Assembly: GCA_902761585.1 (NCBI GenBank)
Contig: CACWKX010000013.1
Span: forward strand, 1 to 56,070
Origin: an uncultured Lachnospiraceae bacterium
Lineage (GTDB): Bacteria; Bacillota; Clostridia; Lachnospirales; Lachnospiraceae
Reading direction: 5' to 3'
Length of the DNA: 56,070 bases
Shown here piece by piece: positions 7,887 to 16,308 of this stretch. The first letter of the stretch is position 1; the number at the start of each line of letters is the position of its first letter. Under the pieces are notes generated by a model that saw only the letters and a program-made list of their open reading frames with translations, was not told where the DNA came from and did not search any database. The position numbers were made by a program, and so were the translations under genes.

Positions 7887-9137
7887 ATGTTCTATAAAAC
7901 GTATCTCATCAAATATGGTGAAATCGGTGTGAAGGGGAAGAACCGCGCTTCGTTTGAGGATGCACTGGTCAGTCAGATCAGGGAGGCATTAAGCCGAATT
8001 GGCGAGGACTTCCATGTGTGGAAGGAGCAGGGGCGGATCATCGTGGATGTTCTCGGCGATGAAAGGGATACAGATTCTGAAGAGATTATCCGGGAGCTCC
8101 AGACTGTCTTTGGAATTGTCGGGATCTGTCCGGTTGTAAAAGCGCCTCTGGGGACGCCGGAGGAGATTGCGCCGCATGTTGTCTCCTTTCTTTCGGAGCT
8201 GTATCGCCTGAAGATTGATGACCGTTGGCGCGAGAAGCATGGCGAGCAGCTGGACGGATCGGCAGAAGGACTTTCATTCAAGGTTCACTGCAGAAGGGCC
8301 AATAAGCAGTATCCTGTTGCCTCGATGGATGTCAACGCTTATCTTGGGGAAAAGATTCTTGATGCATTTCCAGGACAGATTCGTGTTGATGTACATGACC
8401 CGAAGGTGATGGTGTATGTTGAGCTTCGCGATGAGGTCTACATCTATTCGCAGGTACTTCCGGGCCCTGGCGGTATGCCGCTTGGGACCAATGGCTCTGC
8501 CATGCTTTGCCTGTCCGGGGGAATCGATTCTCCTGTCGCGGGATGGATGATCTCTAAGAGAGGCGTCACAATTGATGCAACTTATTTTCATGCGCCGCCG
8601 TATACCAGTGAACGTGCAAAGCAGAAGGTGGTGGATCTTGCGAGGATTATATCCAGATACACAGGACCGATCAGACTTCATGTCGTCAATTTTACGGATA
8701 TTCAGCTGGCGATCTATGAAAAGTGCCCGCATGATGAGCTGACCATCATCATGAGAAGATACATGATGAGAATTGCAGAACATTTCGCGAAGGAAGATGG
8801 CTGCCAGGCACTGATTACAGGGGAAAGCCTCGGGCAGGTTGCAAGTCAGACCATGCAGAGTCTTGTCTGCACAGATGACGTCTGCAGCATGCCGGTTTTC
8901 CGCCCATTGATCGGGTTTGACAAGCAGGATATTATCGATCTTTCACTGAAGATCGGAACGTATGAGACCTCAATTGAGCCATACGAAGACTGCTGCACGA
9001 TCTTTGTGGCAAAGCATCCTGTTACGAAACCGAGGCTGGATGTCATAAAGCGCTCGGAAATGAAGCTGGCAGATGGAATCGGTGAGCTGATGAACAAGGC
9101 TTTGGAGACGGCAGAAGTGATTGAAGTGAAAGCGTGA
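7887..9137 (+). CDS. thiI: tRNA 4-thiouridine synthase ThiI
   Basis: A 416-residue enzyme that adenylates U8 of tRNA and inserts sulfur delivered by a cysteine desulfurase. Domains in order: ferredoxin-like N-terminus with KYGEIGVKGKNR, THUMP domain, and PP-loop ATPase with SGGIDSPVAG (about 209). There is no C-terminal rhodanese domain, as usual in Firmicutes. A GTG/ATG at 7809 is in frame, but the 26 extra residues do not look like the family, whose proteins start close to the KYGEIG motif; I choose the ATG at 7887. Confidence 0.93.
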   Translation: MFYKTYLIKYGEIGVKGKNRASFEDALVSQIREALSRIGEDFHVWKEQGRIIVDVLGDERDTDSEEIIRELQTVFGIVGICPVVKAPLGTPEEIAPHVVSFLSELYRLKIDDRWREKHGEQLDGSAEGLSFKVHCRRANKQYPVASMDVNAYLGEKILDAFPGQIRVDVHDPKVMVYVELRDEVYIYSQVLPGPGGMPLGTNGSAMLCLSGGIDSPVAGWMISKRGVTIDATYFHAPPYTSERAKQKVVDLARIISRYTGPIRLHVVNFTDIQLAIYEKCPHDELTIIMRRYMMRIAEHFAKEDGCQALITGESLGQVASQTMQSLVCTDDVCSMPVFRPLIGFDKQDIIDLSLKIGTYETSIEPYEDCCTIFVAKHPVTKPRLDVIKRSEMKLADGIGELMNKALETAEVIEVKA

Positions 9138-9183
9138 TGCCCGAGGCTGAAGCTGGAGAAAAGTCTGAAGGACAAGGATGAAA

Positions 9184-9210
9184 TAGAAAAGCCTCTGCAT
9201 CTGCAGAGGC
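9184..9210 (-). terminator. Minus-strand terminator of the HPr-like gene
   Basis: GCCTCTGC (9191-9198) pairs perfectly with GCAGAGGC (9203-9210). Read on the minus strand the stem is followed by TTTTCTATTT. It serves the HPr-like gene and may also stop thiI transcription weakly. Confidence 0.8.
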
Positions 9211-9256
9211 TGCGAAAGCGAAACGAGATGATCGGAAGCGAGAGAAGCTGGTATCC

Positions 9257-9490
9257 TCACTGAACCATATACGGCTTCAATACTTCGAGAATGTTGTCGA
9301 GGTTGTCCTCGGCATGAATGCTGAGATCGATTGGCTTTGAGAGGTCGAGGCTGAAGATGCCCATGATCGATTTGGCGTCGATGACATATCTTCCGGAAAC
9401 CAGATCAAAGTCGTTATCGAACTTTGTAATATCATTCACAAAAGACTTGACTTTATCAATCGAATTCAGAGAAATCTTTACTGTTTTCAT
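9257..9490 (-). CDS. HPr-like protein lacking the catalytic histidine
   Basis: A 77-residue protein with the HPr fold pattern. The regulatory-serine loop is well kept: VIDAKSIMGIFSLDL matches the KSIMG motif around Ser46 of HPr. The segment where GIHARP and His15 should lie reads NSIDKVKSF, so phosphotransfer from enzyme I is not expected. This resembles Crh of Bacillus, an HPr paralogue without His15 that is phosphorylated on Ser46 and helps CcpA. A TTG at 9508 is in frame, but GGGAGGA lies just before the ATG at 9490, which I choose. It has its own promoter and terminator. Confidence 0.8.
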   Translation of the reverse strand: MKTVKISLNSIDKVKSFVNDITKFDNDFDLVSGRYVIDAKSIMGIFSLDLSKPIDLSIHAEDNLDNILEVLKPYMVQ

Positions 9491-9566
9491 AATTCTGTAT
9501 CCTCCCAATAAGCAATAAGCCTTCTATTCTGAAGGCGCTGAATCTGACCATGTGGAATACAGAAGT

Positions 9567-9595
9567 AGTCTATCGTTTCCAAAATCAAAAGTCAA
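9567..9595 (-). promoter_or_regulatory. Predicted promoter of the HPr-like gene
   Basis: On the minus strand TTGACT (9595-9590), a 17-base spacer and TAGACT (9572-9567). The leader of about 70 bases contains the hairpin GCCTTC/GAAGGC (9519-9536) upstream of the ribosome-binding site. Confidence 0.6.
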
Positions 9596-9614
9596 TACAA
9601 CAGGGACCGGGTAT

Positions 9615-11117
9615 ATGAAACAATTTACAGGAAAAAGAGCAGCCCTCCATAATCTGGGGTGCAAGGTCAATGCATATGAGACAGATTCAATGGCAGCGTT
9701 GTTGAAGCAAGCGGGGTTTGAAATTGTGCCGTTCTCCGAGCCGGCAGATGTCTATGTGATCAATACATGCTCTGTCACCAACATTGCAGACCGAAAGAGC
9801 CGGCAGATGATTCACCGGGCAAGAAAAATGAATCCCGGGGCAGTTGTGATTGCAGCAGGCTGTTATGTACAGACTGCAATTGATAAAACAGGTCTTCAGA
9901 TTGATGCAGATATCATTCTCGGAACGGGACGGAAGCAGGAGATTGTTCATGAAATCGAACGATTTGAAGAGCGAAGGGAAACTGAGTCCTATGAGGAGGT
10001 ACAGGAGAGGCTGCCCGAAACGGGGAAGCAGTGCAGGGCGGATCTGTCCGTTCAATCGGTGGTGGATGTTGCAGACCTGAGGAAGCTGGGAAAACCGGAG
10101 AAGATGGTGCTGCCAAAGGTGGAGGGACATACACGCGCATATATAAAGGTTCAGGATGGCTGTGATATGTATTGCAGCTATTGCATTATTCCATTTGCCC
10201 GCGGACATGTCCGGTCCAGAAAAATGGAAGATATTGTCCAGGAGCTGACGCACCTGGCAGAGGAGGGGACCAGCGAGGTTGTTCTGACCGGCATCCATCT
10301 TTCTTCCTACGGAGTAGACTTTCCGGAATCCGACGGGAGTACCTGGCAGGAACGGTCCAGGCTGATCGAGCTGGTTGAGCGGGTTGCCGGAATTGCCGGG
10401 ATTGAGAGGATACGGCTGGGGTCGCTCGAACCCACAATCATTACGGAGGAGACGGCAGCGCGGCTGTCGCAAATCGGAAAACTTTGTCCGCATTTTCATC
10501 TTTCCCTGCAGAGTGGATCGGACACTGTTCTGAATCGTATGAATCGGCACTATACAACAAAGGAATACAGCCGCTGTGTGTCCATTCTGAGAAAATACTT
10601 CGACAGGCCGGCACTGACGACGGATATTATCGTTGGATTCCCGCAGGAGACAGAGCAGGAATTTCAGGAAACCCTCGAATACCTCCGGGAGATTCAGCTC
10701 TATGAGACACATGTTTTCCGCTATTCGCGAAGAGCAGGGACACGGGCAGACCGAATGGAAGGACAGATATCGGAGATGGTCAAAACCCGACGTGCACAGG
10801 TGCTTGAAAACCTGAACAGGAAGAATCAGATCTCATTTATTGCTGGCAAGGATGGTGCAAGGGCAGAGGTCCTGGTAGAAGAACGCTATGATGCAAGCGT
10901 ACCGAATGCAGCGCAGCAGGAGACGAACCTGTCGCAGGGGAAGGAGGCAGCTGTGAAGCTGATTCCGGACCAGGTGAGCGCAGATAACGGAGAACTTGTC
11001 TGGTATGCGGGGTATACAAGGGATTACATCCGGGTAGCTGTTCCGTCCACTGTTGATATCCGGGGCAGGATTATCCGGGGAAGTCTTGCTGTTGAAAGTT
11101 CAGCATTGTTAGTATAG
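9615..11117 (+). CDS. mtaB: tRNA t6A37 methylthiotransferase MtaB
   Basis: A 500-residue radical-SAM methylthiotransferase that converts t6A37 to ms2t6A37 in tRNAs reading ANN codons. Seen: N-terminal UPF0004 domain with cysteines in LGCKVNAYE, NTCSVTN and AAGCYVQ for one Fe-S cluster; CxxxCxxC in CDMYCSYC (Cys183, 187, 190) for the radical-SAM cluster; a C-terminal TRAM-like part. At 500 residues it is longer than the usual 430-450, with added sequence after the radical-SAM motif region and near the TRAM domain. An upstream in-frame start at 9552 exists, but family alignment favours 9615. Confidence 0.93.
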   Translation: MKQFTGKRAALHNLGCKVNAYETDSMAALLKQAGFEIVPFSEPADVYVINTCSVTNIADRKSRQMIHRARKMNPGAVVIAAGCYVQTAIDKTGLQIDADIILGTGRKQEIVHEIERFEERRETESYEEVQERLPETGKQCRADLSVQSVVDVADLRKLGKPEKMVLPKVEGHTRAYIKVQDGCDMYCSYCIIPFARGHVRSRKMEDIVQELTHLAEEGTSEVVLTGIHLSSYGVDFPESDGSTWQERSRLIELVERVAGIAGIERIRLGSLEPTIITEETAARLSQIGKLCPHFHLSLQSGSDTVLNRMNRHYTTKEYSRCVSILRKYFDRPALTTDIIVGFPQETEQEFQETLEYLREIQLYETHVFRYSRRAGTRADRMEGQISEMVKTRRAQVLENLNRKNQISFIAGKDGARAEVLVEERYDASVPNAAQQETNLSQGKEAAVKLIPDQVSADNGELVWYAGYTRDYIRVAVPSTVDIRGRIIRGSLAVESSALLV

Positions 11118-11172
11118 AATAAGTTCAGCTTAGTATGATATCGGCACGCAAGGCGTGCAAGGGCAGAAAGAT

Positions 11173-11445
11173 ATGGCAGATATTTACAGCACTCAGTACT
11201 TTAATGTTGACAATGACCCGGAGATGAAGGTCAAAAAGGTCCTTGAGCTTGTGTACAATGCGATGACAGAGAAGGGGTATAATCCGGTCAATCAGATTGT
11301 CGGATATATCATTTCCGGAGATCCAACGTACATTACCAGCCATAAGAATGCCCGCAGCATGATCATGAAGGTGGAACGTGATGAGATTGTGGAGGAACTG
11401 CTGAAGGAATATATCCGCAATCAGTCATGGAAGAGTGGTTCATGA
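11173..11445 (+). CDS. ireB: IreB family regulatory phosphoprotein
   Basis: A 90-residue cytoplasmic protein of the UPF0297 family. In Enterococcus IreB is a target of the PASTA kinase IreK and affects cephalosporin resistance. The conserved start TQYFNVDNDPEMKVKKVLELVYNAM (positions 7 on, given here in part: TQYFNVDND) and the segment IVGYIISGDPTYITSHKNAR are seen. I start at the ATG at 11173, matching the family; the ATG at 11155 adds six unrelated residues. A small hairpin GCACGC/GCGTGC (11143-11158) lies just upstream. It overlaps ruvX by 4 bases. Confidence 0.93.
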   Translation: MADIYSTQYFNVDNDPEMKVKKVLELVYNAMTEKGYNPVNQIVGYIISGDPTYITSHKNARSMIMKVERDEIVEELLKEYIRNQSWKSGS

Positions 11446-11960
11446 TGGCAGCGGCAGGGAGCATCCGGGCGCTGGGACTGGATTTCGGGGCAAAGACGGT
11501 GGGCGTTTCGGCCTCAGATGCGCTTGGCGTCACAGCCCAGGGGCTTGAAATTATTCGAAGGAAGAGTGAAAACAAGCTGCGCCAGACGCTTGCCAGGATC
11601 GATGAGCTGGCCAGGGAAAGAAGGGTGGAGGTCATTGTACTTGGCCTCCCGCGTACAATGGGCGGAAAGGTCTCCGAGCGGACATACCGGACGCTGAAGT
11701 TCGGAGAGATGGTTCAAAAAAGGACGAATCTTCCTGTTGTGTATTGGGATGAGCGGCTGACAACCGTCGCAGCGGATCGGACGATGCAGGCGACTGCGGT
11801 GGCAGAGCAGGACCGGAAGACGTATGTGGATGAAATTGCGGCGATGCTGATCCTGCAGGGTTATCTTGATTGTGTACATCATTCTGGAAACGTTCCCGAA
11901 ACAGACGCCGAAGCTCTGATTGCAGCATATGAGTCAGAACACCCCGGGACTGTGGCATAA
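11442..11960 (+). CDS. ruvX: RuvX/YqgF Holliday-junction resolvase-like nuclease
   Basis: A 172-residue RNase H-fold protein, linked to Holliday-junction resolution and to 16S rRNA 5'-end maturation. Seen: GLDFGAKTVGVS with the first catalytic Asp, LPRTMGG, YWDERLTTVAA and the late DEIAAMLILQGYLD. An ATG at 11427 is in frame, but the ATGA overlap with the ireB stop at 11442 is the likelier start. It belongs to the widespread ireB-ruvX-DUF1292 group (yrzL-yrrK-yrzB in Bacillus). The C-terminus carries about 25 acidic extra residues. Confidence 0.92.
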   Translation: MMAAAGSIRALGLDFGAKTVGVSASDALGVTAQGLEIIRRKSENKLRQTLARIDELARERRVEVIVLGLPRTMGGKVSERTYRTLKFGEMVQKRTNLPVVYWDERLTTVAADRTMQATAVAEQDRKTYVDEIAAMLILQGYLDCVHHSGNVPETDAEALIAAYESEHPGTVA

Positions 11961-11987
11961 GCGGGAGAGAAGGACAGGGTACAGGGC

Positions 11988-12245
11988 ATGGAAAAGATTT
12001 GTTTTACGCCGCCTGACGGAAGTGAGGCGGTCTGGTTTTATGTGCTGGAGCAGACCAGAATTGGCGGGCACAATTATATTCTTGTGACAGATTCCGAGGA
12101 AGGGGATGGGGAAGCTTATATCATGAAGGACATCTCAAAGGATGGGGACGAAGAAGCATCCTATGAGTTTGTTGACAGCGACCAGGAGCTTTCTGCTGTC
12201 TCAGGTGTTTTTTCGGAAATGCTGGAGAACACAGATCTGGTCTGA
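11988..12245 (+). CDS. DUF1292 family protein (YrzB-like)
   Basis: An 85-residue acidic protein of the DUF1292/UPF0473 family, with no established function. The core of two beta-strand stretches, FYVLEQTRIGGHNYILVTD and GEAYIMKDIS, followed by an acidic tail, is typical. It follows ruvX after 27 bases, the same order as in Bacillus, so it is probably cotranscribed. The 64 bases after it carry no clear terminator before the RNase J gene. Confidence 0.88.
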   Translation: MEKICFTPPDGSEAVWFYVLEQTRIGGHNYILVTDSEEGDGEAYIMKDISKDGDEEASYEFVDSDQELSAVSGVFSEMLENTDLV

Positions 12246-12309
12246 GTGGCAAAAGGTACGTTTGACACTCATATCACCGTATTAACAAGAAAGGATTAAG
12301 GAGGATTCA

Positions 12310-13977
12310 TTGGGACACACAACCAGTAAGTTAAAGGTAATTCCGCTCGGCGGCCTCGAGGCCATCGGCATGAATATTACCGCGTTTGAGTATGAAGACA
12401 GCATCATTGTCGTGGATTGCGGCCTCGCATTTCCGGAGGATGATATGTACGGCATTGATTTGTGTATACCGGATATCACCTATCTGCTTGACAATGCAGC
12501 AAAAGTGAAGGGCTTCGTATTCACACACGGACATGAAGATCACATCGGGGCACTCCCGTATATCCTGAAGCAGCTGAATGTCCCGATTTATGCGACAAAG
12601 CTGACGATGGGACTGATAGAGCTGAAGCTGACGGAGCATGATCTGATCAGGACGACAAAGCGGAAGGTTGTTCACCCGGGTCAGTCGATCAATCTTGGGA
12701 AGTTCCGGGTGGAGTTCATCAAGACCAATCACTCGATTCAGGATGCTGTGGCACTCGCGATCACCTGCCCGGCCGGGACAGTCATCCATACAGGAGATTT
12801 CAAGGTGGACTTCACGCCGGTCTTTGGGGATGCGATTGATCTTCAGCGCTTGGGTGAGATCGGTAAAAAGGGCGTCCTTGCACTTATGTGCGATTCGACC
12901 AATGCAGAACGGCCTGGCTATACGCCGTCTGAGAGTACGATTGGAAAAGCGTTCGATCAGATTTTTGGTGAGCATAAGAGACAGCGTCTGATTGTCGCTA
13001 CATTTGCATCCAATGTAGACAGGGTACAGCAGATCATCAATACCGCCAACAAGTACGGCAGGAAGGTTGTCATCGAGGGGCGCTCGATGGTGAATGTGAT
13101 CTCTGTTGCGGAGGAGCTTGGGCGTATCACCATTCCTGAGAACACCCTGATCACACTGGATGAGATGAAAAATTATCCGGATGACAGGATTGTTCTGATT
13201 ACAACGGGAAGCCAGGGGGAGTCCATGGCGGCGCTTTCCAGGATGGCGGCCGGCCTGCATAAGAAAGTGCAGATAAAGGCAGGAGATCTGATTGTCTTCT
13301 CTTCAAACCCGATTCCGGGGAATGAGAAGTCTGTCTCGAAGGTGATGAACGAGCTGTATGAGAAGGGCGCCGATGTGATCTTCCAGGATACGCATGTCTC
13401 GGGGCATCCATGCCAGGAGGAGATCAAGCTGATCTATTCGCTCGTCAGGCCGCAGTTCGCGATCCCGGTGCACGGAGAAGTCCGCCACAGGGTTGCGCAG
13501 GCAAAGGTTGCCCGGCTTCTCGGATATGATTCGAAGCACATCATCATGATGCACAGCGGCGACGTCCTGGAGCTTTCTGAAAACCATGCAAACATCGCAG
13601 GGCACGTCCAGAATGGCCCGATTCTCGTAGACGGACTGGGCGTCGGTGATGTAGGCAATATTGTCCTGAGAGACAGACAGCGGCTTGCGGAGGATGGCAT
13701 CATCATGGTGGTGATGACACTTGGCTCCAGGAGCCGTGAGATCCTGGCAGGACCGGATATTGTTTCACGGGGATTTGTCTATGTGCGGGAGTCTGAGGAA
13801 CTGATGGACGAGGCTCAGGAGGTTGTAGAGGACGCTGTGGAGAAGTGTCTGAGGGGAAAGTCTTCCGACTGGGGCAGGATCAAGACGGCGGTCCGGGATG
13901 ACCTTGGGGATTTCATCTGGAAACGGACAAAGCGCAATCCGATGATTCTTCCGATTATCGAGGAAGTCAGTGAGTGA
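12310..13977 (+). CDS. rnj: Ribonuclease J
   Basis: A 555-residue metallo-beta-lactamase/beta-CASP ribonuclease with 5'-3' exonuclease and endonuclease activity in mRNA turnover and rRNA maturation. Seen: HGHEDHIGAL zinc motif (about 73-82), HTGDFKVD, the beta-CASP region with STNAERPGYTPSE, and the late VHGEVRH and HSGD segments. The start is TTG at 12310, fixed by AAGGAGG 6 bases upstream and by the family N-terminus. The stop overlaps the next start (TGATG), so the YlbF-like protein is translationally coupled. Confidence 0.95.
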   Translation: MGHTTSKLKVIPLGGLEAIGMNITAFEYEDSIIVVDCGLAFPEDDMYGIDLCIPDITYLLDNAAKVKGFVFTHGHEDHIGALPYILKQLNVPIYATKLTMGLIELKLTEHDLIRTTKRKVVHPGQSINLGKFRVEFIKTNHSIQDAVALAITCPAGTVIHTGDFKVDFTPVFGDAIDLQRLGEIGKKGVLALMCDSTNAERPGYTPSESTIGKAFDQIFGEHKRQRLIVATFASNVDRVQQIINTANKYGRKVVIEGRSMVNVISVAEELGRITIPENTLITLDEMKNYPDDRIVLITTGSQGESMAALSRMAAGLHKKVQIKAGDLIVFSSNPIPGNEKSVSKVMNELYEKGADVIFQDTHVSGHPCQEEIKLIYSLVRPQFAIPVHGEVRHRVAQAKVARLLGYDSKHIIMMHSGDVLELSENHANIAGHVQNGPILVDGLGVGDVGNIVLRDRQRLAEDGIIMVVMTLGSRSREILAGPDIVSRGFVYVRESEELMDEAQEVVEDAVEKCLRGKSSDWGRIKTAVRDDLGDFIWKRTKRNPMILPIIEEVSE

Positions 13978-14333
13978 TGCAGTCAGACGAAGAAGTTCAG
14001 AAGTATACGGATGCGCTTCTTGGCGCCATTAAGAACAGTCAGGCGTATACGGACTATGCCGCGGCCCGGGAGGAGATTCTGAAGTATCCGGACAGAAAAC
14101 AGAAGGCTGACCAGTTCCGCCGGGAAAACTATATTGCCAGAAACTATTCGGGGGATGAGGCGGCCGGAATGCGTGAGAAACTCTACCGGCAGCGGCAGCA
14201 GCTGCGCCTGGATCCGGTTGCGGATCGGTACCTGAATGCCGAGCTGGTCTTGTGCAGGCTCCTGAAGAACAGTGCGTTTCAGATCCTGAATGTGGCGGAG
14301 TTCGACCTGTCAGGGATGGACGATATTCTTTGA
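13977..14333 (+). CDS. YlbF family regulator
   Basis: A 118-residue, mostly helical protein of the Com_YlbF family (YlbF/YmcA). In Bacillus these proteins form the Y-complex that directs RNase Y processing and affects competence, sporulation and biofilm. Seen: a long charged helix around DRKQKADQFRRENYIARN and conserved late residues LVLCRLLKNSAFQILN. I start at the ATG that overlaps the RNase J stop. Placement directly behind RNase J suggests a role in RNA decay. YlbF or YmcA cannot be told apart by reading. Confidence 0.82.
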   Translation: MQSDEEVQKYTDALLGAIKNSQAYTDYAAAREEILKYPDRKQKADQFRRENYIARNYSGDEAAGMREKLYRQRQQLRLDPVADRYLNAELVLCRLLKNSAFQILNVAEFDLSGMDDIL

Positions 14334-14393
14334 ATCGTAAGCGATGTGTATTTTCAGGTTGAGCGGTGAACGAATCATGATGGAGGTGGAAGC

Positions 14394-15053
14394 TTGCAGG
14401 AGCGGATTTCTGCATATCTTCATTCTCTGAGCTGCGGCCAGGGAGCCTATCTTGACAGCGTGCGACAAAAGGCGGAGGCCGGAGGCGTTCCAATCATCAG
14501 AATTGAGATGGAGAGCTTTCTGGCCTCATTTCTTGAACTCGTGAAGCCTGCGGCGATCCTTGAAGCCGGTACAGCGGTGGGCTATTCTTCCATGTTGATG
14601 GCAAGACTGACCGAGATGAGCGGCGCTCAGATTGATACGGTTGAAAAAGATGACAGCCGTTATCGCGAGGCATGTGCCAATATCAATGCTTCTCCATGGA
14701 AAAACCGGATTCATCCGATTCACGGGGATGTTCAGGATGTGTTTCATTTCCTTGTAACAGAGGGAAAGAAGTACGATTTTATCTTCATGGATGCGGCAAA
14801 AGGGCAGTATATACGGTATCTGCCGGATGCAGCAGCGCTTCTTCGAACGGGAGGTGTTCTGGTATCTGACAATGTCCTGCAGGATATGACAATCCTGGAC
14901 TCTCATTTTGCGCTTGAGCGCAGGGAACGGACAATCCATAAAAGGATGCGGGATTATCTTTATGAGCTGACGCACCATCCTGGGCTGCTTACAACAGTTG
15001 TACCCATCGGGGATGGCGCGGCAGTGACGATCAGGAAAGAGGATTATGCATAA
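14394..15053 (+). CDS. trmR: O-methyltransferase, probable tRNA ho5U34 methyltransferase
   Basis: A 219-residue class I SAM methyltransferase of the caffeoyl-CoA/YrrM type. Seen: LEAGTAVGYSSMLMA (SAM motif I), DTVEKDD, FIFMDAAKGQY metal-site region and VSDNVL. The start is TTG at 14394 with GGAGGTG 6 bases upstream; no suitable ATG fits. TrmR of Bacillus methylates 5-hydroxyuridine at tRNA position 34 to 5-methoxyuridine. The next gene is a U32-family protein, the kind that makes the hydroxyl group, which strengthens this call over a generic O-methyltransferase. Confidence 0.85.
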   Translation: MQERISAYLHSLSCGQGAYLDSVRQKAEAGGVPIIRIEMESFLASFLELVKPAAILEAGTAVGYSSMLMARLTEMSGAQIDTVEKDDSRYREACANINASPWKNRIHPIHGDVQDVFHFLVTEGKKYDFIFMDAAKGQYIRYLPDAAALLRTGGVLVSDNVLQDMTILDSHFALERRERTIHKRMRDYLYELTHHPGLLTTVVPIGDGAAVTIRKEDYA

Positions 15054-16308
15054 TGAGAATGATATGCCGGAGCTTCTCGTTCCGGCATCTAACCTTGAAG
15101 TCCTTAAAATTGCTGTTATCTATGGGGCTGATGCTGTCTATATCGGCGGGGAGGCGTTCTCGCTCCGTGCAAAGGCGCATAACTTCTCAGACGCGGAGAT
15201 GAGGGAAGGTATTCGTTTCGCCCACGAGCGGGGGGTGAAGGTCTATGTGACGGTGAATATCATTGCGCACAACGAAGACCTTCAGGCACTGGACTCGTAC
15301 CTCCTGGAGCTGCAGGATATAAAGCCTGATGCGCTGCTGGTTGCGGATCCCGGTGTATTTATGAGATGCAGGAAGCTATGCCCTCAGATTCCGATCCATG
15401 TTTCCACCCAGGCGAATAATGTGAACTGGGAGACGTTCTTATTCTGGCATAGCCTTGGCGCAGAACGTGTGGTCTGTGGAAGAGAATTGTCTTTGCAGGA
15501 AATTAGGGAGATTCGTGCACACATTCCGGATGAACTGGAGATCGAGGCCTTTGTGCACGGCGCCATGTGTATCTCTTATTCCGGAAGGTGTCTGTTATCT
15601 AATTTTCTGGCAGGCAGGGATGCAAACAGAGGAGAGTGTTCCCACCCTTGCAGATGGAAGTACTCGATTGTGGAGGAAACACGGCCGGGGCAGTACATGC
15701 CGGTATATGAGAATGAACGGGGAACCTACATCTTCAACTCGAAGGATCTCTGCATGGTTGAGCATATTCCGGATATGATTCATGCCGGCATTGACAGTCT
15801 GAAGATCGAAGGACGGATGAAAACAGCCCTTTATGTTGCAACGGTAGCACGTACTTACAGGAAGGCGCTGGATGATCTGAAGGCGGGCAGGGCTGTCTAT
15901 GAATCAAACATGGACTGGTATCGGGAAGAGATACGGGACTGTACCTACAGGGATTTTACAACCGGCTTCTTTTACGGAAAACCGGGCACAGATGCTCAGG
16001 TGTATGGGAGCAATACCTATATCCGCAGCTTCATCTATCTGGGATGGGTCAGAGAAATTCTGGAAATCGATCATAAACAATATGTTGTGATCAAGCAGAA
16101 AAACAAATTTTCTGTCGGCGACAGAATTGAAATCATGAAACCGGATGGCAGGGATATCAGCGTGACAGTTGAGGAGATCCGGGACGAGGATATGATGGAA
16201 ATGGAGAGTGCACCTCACCCACAGCAGAAGCTGTATGTCAGACTGTCCGAAGACGCAGAGACGTATGATATTCTGAGAGCCCAGGAAAGTGATGAACTGC
16301 GGACATGA
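15046..16308 (+). CDS. Peptidase U32 family protein, probable tRNA hydroxylation factor (YrrO/TrhP-like)
   Basis: A 420-residue protein of the U32 'peptidase' family. Seen: ELLVPASNLEVLKIAVIYGADAV (first part), VTVNIIAHN, and the family signature centred on EAFVHGAMCISYSGRCLLSN, then a cysteine-bearing GECSHPCRWKY, consistent with an Fe-S site. Length matches YrrO of Bacillus (about 420). YrrN/YrrO and E. coli TrhP form 5-hydroxyuridine at tRNA position 34. A separate YrrN-sized partner is not present here. The start at 15046 overlaps the trmR end by 8 bases, with AGAGGA upstream. Confidence 0.87.
   Translation: MHNENDMPELLVPASNLEVLKIAVIYGADAVYIGGEAFSLRAKAHNFSDAEMREGIRFAHERGVKVYVTVNIIAHNEDLQALDSYLLELQDIKPDALLVADPGVFMRCRKLCPQIPIHVSTQANNVNWETFLFWHSLGAERVVCGRELSLQEIREIRAHIPDELEIEAFVHGAMCISYSGRCLLSNFLAGRDANRGECSHPCRWKYSIVEETRPGQYMPVYENERGTYIFNSKDLCMVEHIPDMIHAGIDSLKIEGRMKTALYVATVARTYRKALDDLKAGRAVYESNMDWYREEIRDCTYRDFTTGFFYGKPGTDAQVYGSNTYIRSFIYLGWVREILEIDHKQYVVIKQKNKFSVGDRIEIMKPDGRDISVTVEEIRDEDMMEMESAPHPQQKLYVRLSEDAETYDILRAQESDELRT

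Noticed and set aside
9687..10712. 341-codon minus-strand frame opposite mtaB
   Set aside because: It lies wholly antisense to a clear mtaB gene and shows no recognisable motif; typical of codon-bias shadows.
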